This document shows positions 44,687 to 53,303 of a stretch of DNA of 64,000 nucleotides, piece by piece. The stretch covers positions 62,001 to 126,000 of the forward strand of contig JALCLX010000001.1 in NCBI GenBank assembly GCA_022648165.1. The letters are read 5' to 3'. Numbering within the stretch: position 1 is the stretch's first letter; every line of letters starts with the position of its first letter. The notes under the pieces are model-generated. The model worked only from the letters and a program-made list of their open reading frames with translations, was not told the DNA's origin and ran no database searches. A program made the translations under genes and the position numbers. The stretch comes from Ancrocorticia sp. Its GTDB lineage: Bacteria; Actinomycetota; Actinomycetes; Actinomycetales; Actinomycetaceae.

Positions 44687-45403
44687 ATGGCTGATTCGGA
44701 AAATTTGGAAAATACTTATTATGATATGGTGCCATCAGATTTGCGCACCACAACCACAAAGCACAACCGTGCAGAGAAAGCTGGCGGCGCCGTCGTCGCA
44801 CTGACATTCGATGACGGTCCCGGAGCGAATACTGCTGCACTGCTCTCCATTCTTGAGCGCGAAGCCGTTCCCGCCACATTTTTCCTCATTGGGGAACACG
44901 CGGCGCGGCACCCGGAACTGGTGAAAGCCATATGCGCGCGCGGGCATCAGGTAGAAAACCACACGTGGTCGCATCCCCATCTGCCTACATTGACGCCCGG
45001 ACAAATACGCGATGAGATCGCGAAAGCCGACGACGCGATCATGCGCGGCGGCGCCCCACGGCCACAGTTCGTCCGCCCGCCATACGGCGAATACGATTCG
45101 CGCGTTGTCGCCGCGTTAGCGAATTCCGGAAAAGGCGGCGTGATGTGGACCATCGATTCTGAAGACTGGACCATGCAGGCCAACGAACGCACAATTGAGC
45201 GCGCAACCTCTGCACAACCCGGCTTTGTGATTCTGCTCCACGACTTCGTTCCCCAGACCATCACAGCAGTCCCTGAGATTATCCGCCGCCTGCGCAATCG
45301 CGGTTTTTCATTTGCTACAGTAGGCGACCTCGTTGCATGTAATCCCTCTGTCTGTTCCGGTTCAATGATCTTCAGCCAAAGCGATTGCGGCCGTCAAAAT
45401 TAG
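44687..45403 (+). CDS. CE4 polysaccharide deacetylase (NodB domain), cytosolic
   Basis: 238-residue deacetylase. NodB motifs are present: TFDDGP (Asp42-Asp43), HTWSHPH (His92, His96 as metal ligands), RPPYGEYDSR, WTIDSEDW and the LLHD catalytic His. There is no signal peptide or membrane anchor, unlike most peptidoglycan deacetylases. Divergent from the xylo-oligosaccharide transporter and upstream of its LacI gene, so removal of acetyl groups from imported xylo-oligosaccharides is plausible, but chitin or peptidoglycan fragments are alternatives. Ribosome site AGAGGA. Confidence 0.88.
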   Translation: MADSENLENTYYDMVPSDLRTTTTKHNRAEKAGGAVVALTFDDGPGANTAALLSILEREAVPATFFLIGEHAARHPELVKAICARGHQVENHTWSHPHLPTLTPGQIRDEIAKADDAIMRGGAPRPQFVRPPYGEYDSRVVAALANSGKGGVMWTIDSEDWTMQANERTIERATSAQPGFVILLHDFVPQTITAVPEIIRRLRNRGFSFATVGDLVACNPSVCSGSMIFSQSDCGRQN

Positions 45404-45427
45404 AACTATTCCATACGATTTGGCATT

Positions 45428-45442
45428 TCGAAACCGTTTCGA
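45428..45442. promoter_or_regulatory. LacI-type operator candidate at lacI promoter
   Basis: TCGAAACCGTTTCGA, a palindrome around a central C, 27 bp upstream of the LacI start; probable autoregulatory site of that repressor. Confidence 0.7.
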
Positions 45443-45469
45443 TACGATGGTCTAAAGAGAAGGAGGGGC

Positions 45470-46582
45470 ATGTCACCACATCGGGTACCAGCGCCGGAAC
45501 GTGCATCCGCACCAAATTTGCGGCGTGTAGCAGAAGCCGCAGGGGTGTCACGCGCAACCGCATCGAAAGCTCTGAACAACCGACCCGATGTCGCTGCGGC
45601 AACACGTCAGAAAGTACTAGCAGCAGCACAAGAATTGGGCTATAGCATCCCGCTACAGCCCATTCAGCGCACTCAGCCATTTGTTGCACTGGTTGCCGAC
45701 AACATGACAACGTTCTACACGCTTGAAATCCTCAAGGGCGCAGCCACGGCGGCCCTAGAAGAAGGCGTTGTCCTGCTTACCTCCTACATACCACCCGCCG
45801 GCACGTATAAAGGTCCCGTCCCACTGGAGGACGCATGGTTTCAGATGTGCCGCAATTCCGGATGCGTCGGGGTTGTTGTTTTGACCCTCCAACTCAGCTC
45901 GCACCACATACAGACAGCGCAGAATCTCAATCTGCCGCTCGTCGCTATTGATCCGGCCAACCCACTGCCGCCCTACATTCCCTCAATCGGCGCCACAAAT
46001 TGGAATGGAGGATTGGAAGCAACGGAGCACTTAATCAATCTGGGCCACACACGCATCGCCTACGTACAGGGGCCGTTGACGTCCGTGCCATCCCGCGAAC
46101 GTCTAGAAGGCTACCTTTCCGCGCTGCGCATCCACGGCATCGTGCCCCGCCCAAACCTCGTGGTAGGTTCAGACTTTTCCTACGAAGCCGGCTTGGCGGC
46201 GGGCCGTCAACTGTTTGCGCTACCTGAACACGAACGCCCAACGGCAGTCTTTGCTGGATCAGACAACAGTGCGCTGGGAGTATATGAAGCGCTCCGAGAG
46301 GCCGGCATGCGTGTCCCCGAAGATGTGAGCGTAATCGGCTTCGATGACACACTCATGGCCGCAATGTCAACACCCCGCCTCACCACCATCCGCCAACCAC
46401 TCCACGACATGGGAGCGGCCGGCATCCGGACCGTGCTCGACGTCGCCGCAGGCCGCCCCCTCACCACATCCGGCCATATCCGCGTATCCACGCAACTCAT
46501 CGCGCGGGACTCAACTGCTCCAGCACCTGCCGGCCGCCCCGAAACCACCGCTGCGCCACAGCCGCGGGCACCTCAGAATTAA
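45470..46582 (+). CDS. LacI-family regulator of the xylan-oligosaccharide operon
   Basis: 370-residue repressor with helix-turn-helix NLRRVAEAAGVSRATASKAL (about 15-34), hinge LGYSIPLQPIQRTQ, and a type-I core ending DVSVIGFDDTLMAAMSTPRL. The last 20 residues are Pro/Ala-rich. Ribosome site AAGGAGGGG. Palindromes CGAAAC-N(0-1)-GTTTCG precede both this gene and the lipoprotein gene at 44489, pointing to joint control. Confidence 0.93.
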   Translation: MSPHRVPAPERASAPNLRRVAEAAGVSRATASKALNNRPDVAAATRQKVLAAAQELGYSIPLQPIQRTQPFVALVADNMTTFYTLEILKGAATAALEEGVVLLTSYIPPAGTYKGPVPLEDAWFQMCRNSGCVGVVVLTLQLSSHHIQTAQNLNLPLVAIDPANPLPPYIPSIGATNWNGGLEATEHLINLGHTRIAYVQGPLTSVPSRERLEGYLSALRIHGIVPRPNLVVGSDFSYEAGLAAGRQLFALPEHERPTAVFAGSDNSALGVYEALREAGMRVPEDVSVIGFDDTLMAAMSTPRLTTIRQPLHDMGAAGIRTVLDVAAGRPLTTSGHIRVSTQLIARDSTAPAPAGRPETTAAPQPRAPQN

Positions 46583-46605
46583 TCGCTGTTCCAGAATCCA
46601 CAGTC

Positions 46606-46835
46606 CGCCACACCCCAGGCGCACACGGTTCACCACACCCCAGGCGCACAAATAACCCGCCTCTGGGCGGAAGTGTTCCGCCCCAGCAAACTTGTCAGCA
46701 CCGCGTAAGTGAATTTGTCGCATCCACGCGGCCTTCCTACGTCAAAGTGGACTTGTTGTGCGACGGCGTCGTCAATTCTTATCCCGGGGATTACTCGCCA
46801 AAACGTCCTATCCGGGGATTATTTGCCGATAGGCT
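46606..46835. repeat. Third intergenic repeat cluster
   Basis: CACCACACCCCAGGCGCACA-type unit twice (about 46607 and 46631), the dispersed motif GTGGACTTGTTGTGC at 46747 with degenerate copies near 46684 and 46707, and TATCCSGGGGATTAYTYGCC twice (about 46780 and 46809). No gene is seen in 46583-47025. Confidence 0.7.
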
Positions 46836-46861
46836 CCAGCGTGGTCTTTAGCGACACCGTG

Positions 46862-46933
46862 TGCTTTTTCTAGCTTAAGCTGGGACCAAGTGGTACTAGG
46901 TGCTGGAAAACACCACCGCCAACTAGAAAAGCA
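46862..46933. repeat. 72-bp element with inverted ends TGCTTTTTCTAG/CTAGAAAAGCA
   Basis: Ends are near-perfect inverted repeats, and the interior (GCTGGGACCAAGTGG, AAACACCACCGCCAA) aligns with 15762-15832. It fits a miniature inverted-repeat element or a conserved intergenic structural repeat; no transposase is nearby. Confidence 0.75.
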
Positions 46934-47055
46934 ATCGCGCAGCATAAGCATTCGCGCAGCCCAAGCACCCGCGCGGCCTGGGCGGTATCCCGCGCAACCC
47001 ACGCGCCGTCCTTCACCCGCGCAGCCTACGCGGCGTCCTTCACCCGCGCGGCCTG
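46934..47055. repeat. Degenerate tandem repeat over the 3' end of xylB
   Basis: Two 27-bp copies (47002-47028 and 47029-47055) are 24/27 identical; the inner one is xylB coding sequence (minus-strand QAARVKDAA) and the next carries the stop codon where the first has CAG. Four shorter, more decayed copies containing CGCGCRGCC follow to about 46934. Confidence 0.85.
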
Positions 47056-48369
47056 CCGCGCCGCACCAAGCGCCACATACTCACCCGCTGCCGGCATCTC
47101 GATGTGCGCATCCAAGAACGCACCCGCCAGCTGCTGAACGGCAGCAGACTTCGCGCCGCCTCCTACCATATAAACCGTTTTAATATCCACACCGAGCGCC
47201 CGTATCGCGTCCAATGCGCCACGCATCAAATTCAAAAGCCCCTCAACACCGGCACGTGCTACGTGTGCGCGATCCGAATTCGCCAGAGTCATACCAGATA
47301 ACGACGCCGTCGCATCTGGCAGGTTGGGTGTGCGCTCACCTTCGAAATATGGCAGAAGCGTGAGGCCGGCGGCATCCGAAACAGATAAGGCAAGCTCGTC
47401 GTACTCCTTGTAGTCCGCGCCGATAATCCGTGCCACCGCGTCAATGATTCGCGAAGCGTTCAGTGTGCATGCAAGCGGTAACCAGTGCCCCGTCGCATCC
47501 GAGAATCCGGTCACAAGGCCAGTAGCATCGGCAGTAGGATGCGGACTGACAACCGCGGCTACACCGGAGGTGCCAAGCGAAAGCATCGCCTCACCGGGCT
47601 TGAGATCCAGCCCCAGCGCAGCCCCCGCATTGTCACCGCAGCCGGGTCCCACAATCATGTGATCCCAATGCCGCGCCGGATCGCCCGTGCCCGCAGATTC
47701 CCATGGGCCTAGAATCTTGGGCAGGATAATATCCTGCACGTCTGAGATGCTGCGCCGGAGCGCACGCGCGAGTATCTCCGGCAGATATTCGTCGCGCGAA
47801 CCACTCATGTATCCAGTCCCGGACGCGTCAGAGCGATCCGTGACAAGATCTTCCAGTCTCCCTGTGCCGCGAATCTTCCACGTCAGATAGTCGTGGGGCA
47901 GGCAGATCGCAGCAATGCGCGCCGCGTTTTCCGGTTCGTTATCCGCCAGCCAGCGCAACTTTGTCACCGTCAACGACGCGACTGGAACGGACCCCGTCAG
48001 CTTCGCCCATTCGGCCGCTCCGACTTCCCGATCCCCGTTTCCCAGCTCACTGATCAGATCCTCAGCGGCCTGTGCGGATCGCGTGTCATTCCACAACAGG
48101 GCCGGCCGGATCACACGTCCGGCTTCATCCAGACACACCATTCCATGCTGTTGCCCACCAACCGAAATGGCGACGACGTCGTCGAAACCACCGGCACGTT
48201 CCTGGGCCAGTAAGAAGGCGTCCCACCATGCGCCGGGGTCTACGGCGGTGCCGTCCGGGTGGGGAGCTTTGCCCTCACGAATGACGGCATTCGTAGCCGG
48301 ATCAACAATTACTACCTTGCAGGACTGAGTGGACGTATCTACCCCAGCCACGTATCGCCGATCATTCAT
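47026..48369 (-). CDS. xylB: Xylulokinase
   Basis: FGGY kinase, 447 residues, phosphorylates D-xylulose to xylulose-5-phosphate. Nucleotide and sugar motifs: AGVDTSTQSCKVVIVD (8-23), SVGGQQHGMVCLDE, ALLWNDTRS, GPGCGDNAGAALGL and YMVGGGAKSAAVQQLAG. Ribosome site GGAGGAAG. It lies 30 bp downstream of xylA in the same operon. Its 3' end is part of a tandem duplication; the stop is one base change (CAG to TAG) from read-through into a second copy. It might also act on ribulose, since no araB is present, but adjacency to xylA favours xylulose. Confidence 0.95.
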   Translation of the reverse strand: MNDRRYVAGVDTSTQSCKVVIVDPATNAVIREGKAPHPDGTAVDPGAWWDAFLLAQERAGGFDDVVAISVGGQQHGMVCLDEAGRVIRPALLWNDTRSAQAAEDLISELGNGDREVGAAEWAKLTGSVPVASLTVTKLRWLADNEPENAARIAAICLPHDYLTWKIRGTGRLEDLVTDRSDASGTGYMSGSRDEYLPEILARALRRSISDVQDIILPKILGPWESAGTGDPARHWDHMIVGPGCGDNAGAALGLDLKPGEAMLSLGTSGVAAVVSPHPTADATGLVTGFSDATGHWLPLACTLNASRIIDAVARIIGADYKEYDELALSVSDAAGLTLLPYFEGERTPNLPDATASLSGMTLANSDRAHVARAGVEGLLNLMRGALDAIRALGVDIKTVYMVGGGAKSAAVQQLAGAFLDAHIEMPAAGEYVALGAARQAARVKDAA

Positions 48370-48399
48370 GAGGGCTTCCTCCGCTTCGTGGAATCGAAC

Positions 48400-49746
48400 T
48401 TACTCTTGCCCCAACGTCTCAACGATGTAGTTGTTGAGCGTGGCCTTCACGGTTTCGAGATGATCCGACTGCGTGGCTGCCAGCAGCTTCGACTGCGGAA
48501 TGTCCAGCGCGTAATCTTCAAGATCTTTCAGCGAGGTCTCACCAGCCTCAACTTTCGCGCCAATACCCGAATCGAAAGAGCTATACCGGTCCGCAACCAG
48601 GTCTTCGATGTAGCCGTCTTCGTGCATCTTTGCTGCAACAAGTAGACCTGCGGCATAGGTATCCATGCCAACGATATGCGCCCGGAACAGATCCTTAGCG
48701 GTGAAGGACGTGCGGCGAGGCTTCGCATCAAAATTCAGCCCGCCGTGAGGACCGATCTGGCCCTCCGCCAGGATCTCCCACATAACGGCCGTGGACTCAT
48801 AGAGATCAGACGGGAATTCGTCAATATCCCACCCAATGAGCTTATCGCCCTGGTTGGCGTCCAATGAACCGAGCATGCCGGCCGTGCGCGCCACACGCAC
48901 CTCGTGCTGGTAGGTGTGCCCTGCAAGGTTTGCATGATTTCCTTCTAGGTTGAGCTTGAAGTGGTCCTCCAAGCCGTAGGTCTTGAGGAAGGCAATCGTG
49001 GTGGCCGCGTCAAAATCGTACTGGTGGGTTGTTGGCTCCTTTGGCTTCGGTTCGATCAGGAACTGCGCCTCGAGGCCAATTTCCTTTGCGTAGTCCACTG
49101 CCATCTGGAAGAAGCGCGCGATATGATCCTGTTCGCGCTTGAGATCTGTGTTCCACAGGTTTTCATAGCCTTCGCGGCCGCCCCAGAACACGTAGTTTTC
49201 TGCACCTAAACGCTTCGCAATGTCCAGGCTATGCTTCAGCTGGCCGCCAGCATACGCAAAGATATCCGCGAACGGGGACGTCCCAGCACCAGCAAGGAAG
49301 CGTGGGTTCGTAAACAAGCTGCTCGTGTTCCACAGCAGTTTGGCACCCGATTCCTTCTGATGTTGCTCGATCAGATCAATGACGCGATCCAAATTTGCGT
49401 CGGTCTCGCGCAACGTGTCACCTTCCGGCGCCAGATCGCGATCGTGGAAGCAGAAGTACTCCACTCCCAGCTTCTGGTAAAACTCGAATGCGTAATCCAC
49501 CTTCGCCAACGCTAGGCTCATCGGGTCCGTGTACTTGTCGTACGGGCGCTGCGCCGTTCCCTCTCCGAAGGGATCTACTAGCCGCTGGTCGAATGTGTGC
49601 CAATAGGCCACAGCGAAACGCAACCAATCCTTCATTGGCTTGCCGGCAACCACGCGATCCGGCTGGTAATAACGGAATCCGAGATCCTGGCGCAGGGATC
49701 TCTTCCCCACGAACGGAATTGGATCAACGTTCCACAAATCACTCAT
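48400..49746 (-). CDS. xylA: Xylose isomerase
   Basis: Metal-dependent isomerase converting D-xylose to D-xylulose, 448 residues. Family features: [12 protein letters not shown] (catalytic His), [36 protein letters not shown] and [10 protein letters not shown]. This is the longer class II form (about 440 residues). The frame is open to 49890, but ATG at 49746 follows GGAGGTG. An inverted repeat in the leader (49785-49808) is a likely XylR operator. First gene of xylAB. Confidence 0.97.
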   Translation of the reverse strand: MSDLWNVDPIPFVGKRSLRQDLGFRYYQPDRVVAGKPMKDWLRFAVAYWHTFDQRLVDPFGEGTAQRPYDKYTDPMSLALAKVDYAFEFYQKLGVEYFCFHDRDLAPEGDTLRETDANLDRVIDLIEQHQKESGAKLLWNTSSLFTNPRFLAGAGTSPFADIFAYAGGQLKHSLDIAKRLGAENYVFWGGREGYENLWNTDLKREQDHIARFFQMAVDYAKEIGLEAQFLIEPKPKEPTTHQYDFDAATTIAFLKTYGLEDHFKLNLEGNHANLAGHTYQHEVRVARTAGMLGSLDANQGDKLIGWDIDEFPSDLYESTAVMWEILAEGQIGPHGGLNFDAKPRRTSFTAKDLFRAHIVGMDTYAAGLLVAAKMHEDGYIEDLVADRYSSFDSGIGAKVEAGETSLKDLEDYALDIPQSKLLAATQSDHLETVKATLNNYIVETLGQE

Positions 49747-49784
49747 TGGGCACCTCCACGTGCTATATGGCACCTTCACCATAT

Positions 49785-49808
49785 TTGTTTTGTTTCTATG
49801 CAAAACAA
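49785..49808. promoter_or_regulatory. XylR operator candidate
   Basis: TTGTTTTG and CAAAACAA form an 8-bp inverted repeat with an 8-bp spacer, 39 bp upstream of xylA. It resembles ROK-type XylR boxes, and the ROK gene is directly upstream. Confidence 0.65.
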
Positions 49809-49908
49809 TATACGGCAGGCCGCCCTCGCGCAACACCTCTGAACGCGAACGCCCACTAGGCGGGCAGTGCATCCCTCCAGGAAACGCCACCAGGCCGGGC
49901 AGTGCAGC

Positions 49909-51141
49909 TCAGACCGCGTTCTCCAGTACGTCCTGAAGCGCCATCAGAGCCCCACCTTTCGACGTTGGGAACGGATCAACAGGTGCCGCCAGTATGGTGA
50001 TGTCCCTGCTGCTGCGTGCTATCACGCGCTTATCTAGTTCTGTCACAATGGCCGGCCGCAGCCATGGGAGTAATGGGGCAAGCGATGTTCCCAGCATCAC
50101 CGTGTCCAGATCCAACAGATTGACTACATCCGCAATCGCAATACCTAAAGCCCATCCCGCACGAACGACGGCGGCCTTCACCGCATCGTCTCCGCGCGTG
50201 AGCGCGTCTACTAAGTCTGTACTCGACGACGAGGCAACCGGCAGCCCGGCCGCACTTCGAATTGCCTGTTTTCCCGCATATTTCTCCAGGCAACCTTGCG
50301 AACCGCAGTGGCACTGGGGGCCATTCGGTTCAATCGTCAGATGGCCAATTTCTCCCGCCCAGCCGTGCGGCCCAGTATCAGGAAGTCCGCCTGACATGAG
50401 TGCGCCACCGATGCCCACGTCACCCGTCAGATAAAGAAACGATTGGGGCCAATCGGCGCCTGCCGATGCCGCAGCGAGCGCCTGTAGATTCGCGTCATTA
50501 TCGACCCGAATTGCGATGCTCTTCCCAAAAATCGGCTGGAGAATCGGCACCGGATGCACATTTCGCCACCCCAAGTTCGGCGCATACACCACAGTATTCG
50601 TTGCAGCGTCCACAATTCCCGGAACACCGAAAGTCACGCCTACAACTTTCTGGATCCCTTCCCGGTTGACTGCATCCATTAATTCCCTGGAACGCACCGC
50701 AAGCAGCTGTAATACCGCTTCGGGCTCGGAGTTGATCAGGTCAGCGTCCGTGGCGAAGGAAGCCGCAATCTCTCCGGTCAAATCCATGGCGCAACCTGAC
50801 ATGCGGTCCGCATTAACTTCGATGCCCACCCCAACCATCGTGTGTGCGGCGGGGTAGAGCGGCGTTGCGGGCCGGCCTGCTACGCCGGCATCGGATGGCC
50901 CGCTCTCCGCGAGGATGCCCTGGTCCAGAAGCTCGCGGACCAGCCGCGATACAGTGGCACGCGTTAAACCGGTTCGCGCCGCCACATCGGCCCTGCTAAT
51001 TCCACCACCGCACGAAAAGACTTCCGCGGCCACAAGTGCACGATTTGATTCCCGCACGGCCGCGTTATTGACAGCAACGCGTGACGCCACAGGAATTGCG
51101 GGAAATGGTTCATGTGTCACCTGTCGCCCTGAACGTGCCAT
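49909..51141 (-). CDS. xylR: ROK-family xylose repressor
   Basis: 410-residue ROK regulator. Winged helix SCGGGISRADVAARTGLTRA (43-62) then TVSRLVRELLDQGIL; ROK core with VDNDANLQALAAA, GWAGEIGHLTIEPNGP and the zinc motif CHCGSQGCLEKYAG (perfect CxCGxxGCxE). It lies upstream of and in the same direction as xylAB, with a promoter region between. Assignment to xylose rests on context. Confidence 0.88.
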   Translation of the reverse strand: MARSGRQVTHEPFPAIPVASRVAVNNAAVRESNRALVAAEVFSCGGGISRADVAARTGLTRATVSRLVRELLDQGILAESGPSDAGVAGRPATPLYPAAHTMVGVGIEVNADRMSGCAMDLTGEIAASFATDADLINSEPEAVLQLLAVRSRELMDAVNREGIQKVVGVTFGVPGIVDAATNTVVYAPNLGWRNVHPVPILQPIFGKSIAIRVDNDANLQALAAASAGADWPQSFLYLTGDVGIGGALMSGGLPDTGPHGWAGEIGHLTIEPNGPQCHCGSQGCLEKYAGKQAIRSAAGLPVASSSSTDLVDALTRGDDAVKAAVVRAGWALGIAIADVVNLLDLDTVMLGTSLAPLLPWLRPAIVTELDKRVIARSSRDITILAAPVDPFPTSKGGALMALQDVLENAV

Positions 51142-51194
51142 AGAAGTACCTTAACTCCCCTTCTTGCCACCGCAGTGCGCCACGAGCACCAGGA

Positions 51195-52100
51195 TCACAG
51201 CGCTCGCCCGGAAAGTGACCATTCGAATGAATGGCTTTCGCCAGGTTGCAGCACTATCAAGCCGTCGCCGCTGTTGAAGGCATCGGGAGCGCACGACATC
51301 GGCTCGATCGCCGCGCCACGCCGCCCCACGTGATCGCCTGAAAAGAACTGCACCCAGGGTGCGGACGCTTCTACCGCTACCGCATAATCGCCCGGGCGTA
51401 CTAAAGTGACGTGCCACGTTCCGCCAGGTAAGCCTGTGAAGGCGTTGTCCACATGCGCACCCGCTACAAGCGGCCCGTTCCGGTAATCCATATTGGCAGC
51501 CGAAACATCCGCACGTTTCTCCGGACCCAGCGAATCGTCCACCAGGAGCACCTGATCGGCCGGGATAGTGAGCGCGCAATCGTCGATAGTTCCACCGCAG
51601 GTGATGTAGGGATGCGAGGACACGCCATATGGAGCGGGATCAGTTCCCACGTTTGTCGCAGAAATTGAGACCTTCAGCCCGTCGGCACTGAGTTGATATT
51701 CCGTTGTCACTTCCAACGCAAACGGATATCCGTACGAAGGAAGAAGAGAAAGTCCAAAGACGACGGCGGCGCCGTCACTGCGCACCACCCGCCAGTTCTG
51801 CCAGCAGGCCAGCCCATGCAGTGCGGCCCCAGTGGCGTGTTCATTGACCGGGACTTCATAGGTTTGGCCACGGAACCGATACGTACCGCCCACAATTCGG
51901 TTTGGCCACGGGACCAACGTCTTTCCTTGATAGGCAACGGGTAACCGCTCTGCGGCTACCGGCACCACCAGGTCTCGGCCAGCCTTGGTGACGCTCAACA
52001 GCATTGCACCGGAACTCGCTACGGCCGCCTCGTACTCGCCGGCATGCAGGCGCACCACGGTACCGTTAGGACACGCGGAAGCCACTGAATCGGAACTCAT
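51195..52100 (-). CDS. Aldose 1-epimerase family protein (mutarotase-like)
   Basis: 301-residue GalM-fold protein: LVPWPNRIVGGTYRF, AALHGLACW, GVSSHPYI and IEPMSCAPDAFNSGDGL. A paralogue of the gene at 36281. The frame is open to 52250, but ATG at 52100 follows GGAGAATGAG and touches the upstream stop (TGAGATG), showing tight coupling to the Gfo/Idh/MocA gene. Probably a pentose or hexose mutarotase. Confidence 0.85.
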   Translation of the reverse strand: MSSDSVASACPNGTVVRLHAGEYEAAVASSGAMLLSVTKAGRDLVVPVAAERLPVAYQGKTLVPWPNRIVGGTYRFRGQTYEVPVNEHATGAALHGLACWQNWRVVRSDGAAVVFGLSLLPSYGYPFALEVTTEYQLSADGLKVSISATNVGTDPAPYGVSSHPYITCGGTIDDCALTIPADQVLLVDDSLGPEKRADVSAANMDYRNGPLVAGAHVDNAFTGLPGGTWHVTLVRPGDYAVAVEASAPWVQFFSGDHVGRRGAAIEPMSCAPDAFNSGDGLIVLQPGESHSFEWSLSGRAL

Positions 52101-52101
52101 C

Positions 52102-53151
52102 TCATTCTCCCTGGACAACACCAATATCGGATCGAATACGATCCAAGATCTCAATAACTTCGGCCGCATCCTGCCATCCGTGGCCGGAAACCTCCGTTTG
52201 TCCCGTAGCGAGAGCACGCGCGAATGCCGCTCCCTCGTATTCGAATCCATAATTCTCGATGGCCTTCATCGACCACACTTCTTGGTACAGATCTGAGCCT
52301 TCATCCCACACTACGCGTATCTCCGAGAGCCGATAGAATTCATACGGCAGTTCGATTCGGCCGCGTTCGAACGCAACAACAGCGGAATTCACCATCTTTA
52401 CCTGCATTGACGCTTCATAGACTGCATTCGCATGTGGATAAGACAACATGGCAATCCCATCGGCATCGACACCGCGATCGGTGAGGTGACCTGCCGCCTG
52501 CACCATCGTTGGCTTGCCTAGGATCCAATGAATGAAAGATGCGGGATAAACGCCCAGATCGAGCGCCGCCCCGCCCGCCAAATTCGGGTCCTCCATTCGC
52601 GCCACGCCACGTAAACGTTGGCTATGTTCAGCGCGCACGTAAGTAACACGGCCCAAGGTACCGCTTTCCACAAATGCGCGGATAATCGCATAGTGCGGAA
52701 GGAACCGTGACCACATCGCCTCCATAACCAGGACCCCCGCAGCCTCCGCGGCTCGCCGCACATCAGCCAATTCCCGGGCGCTAGGCGCAATAGGTTTCTC
52801 GATGAGCACGGGCTTTCCTGCCGACATCGCCACCTTTGCAGCAGCCGCGTGAAAGTTGTGCGTTGTTGCAACATAGACTGCGTCGACGTCGTCGCGTGCC
52901 ACCACATCCTCATAGCTTCCAGCACATGGGACGTGGGCGGCAGCTGCAAACTCTGTTGCCTTTCCGGGCGTGCGGGATCCGACAGCTATGACGCGGCTGC
53001 CCGCTCGTTCGATGTCGCGAACGAATTTGTGAGCAATGCCTCCTGCTCCCAGAATCGCCCACCGCAGCGGAGGAGAGTCTAAAGGTTCTGGCGGAAGGTA
53101 CGGCGCCGCGATCGCGCCGATGCGGTCCGGCAAAGGTGGCAACACTGGCAT
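52102..53151 (-). CDS. Gfo/Idh/MocA-family NAD(P)-dependent oxidoreductase
   Basis: 349-residue protein with Rossmann motif WAILGAGGIAHKFVRDIE, DAVYVATTHNFHA and the family signature VLIEKPI (Lys in EKP). The C-terminal alpha/beta domain follows (GGAALDLGVYPASFIHWILG). Such enzymes act on sugars, sugar acids or inositols. Start ATG at 53151 follows GGGGGAG; the GTG-type extension to 53190 is unlikely. In operon with the mutarotase-like gene beside the xylose cluster, so a D-xylose or other aldose dehydrogenase is a fair guess. Confidence 0.88.
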   Translation of the reverse strand: MPVLPPLPDRIGAIAAPYLPPEPLDSPPLRWAILGAGGIAHKFVRDIERAGSRVIAVGSRTPGKATEFAAAAHVPCAGSYEDVVARDDVDAVYVATTHNFHAAAAKVAMSAGKPVLIEKPIAPSARELADVRRAAEAAGVLVMEAMWSRFLPHYAIIRAFVESGTLGRVTYVRAEHSQRLRGVARMEDPNLAGGAALDLGVYPASFIHWILGKPTMVQAAGHLTDRGVDADGIAMLSYPHANAVYEASMQVKMVNSAVVAFERGRIELPYEFYRLSEIRVVWDEGSDLYQEVWSMKAIENYGFEYEGAAFARALATGQTEVSGHGWQDAAEVIEILDRIRSDIGVVQGE

Positions 53152-53303
53152 AACTCCCCCTCGACATGATCTGATATCCCATTCTCGCACGCGGCAGCCC
53201 TATTTGGTGCAGAAAAAAACAAAATAGCCGCCGCCCCACCTCGCCCACGTCGATTGCACAACACGAACGCACACATCGCCGCGACGTGTGAGAAGCTACC
53301 TAT

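Noticed and set aside
47026-48369. Calling this kinase araB
   Set aside because: It is 30 bp downstream of xylA and has the length and motifs of xylulokinase; araB is usually longer (about 560 residues).
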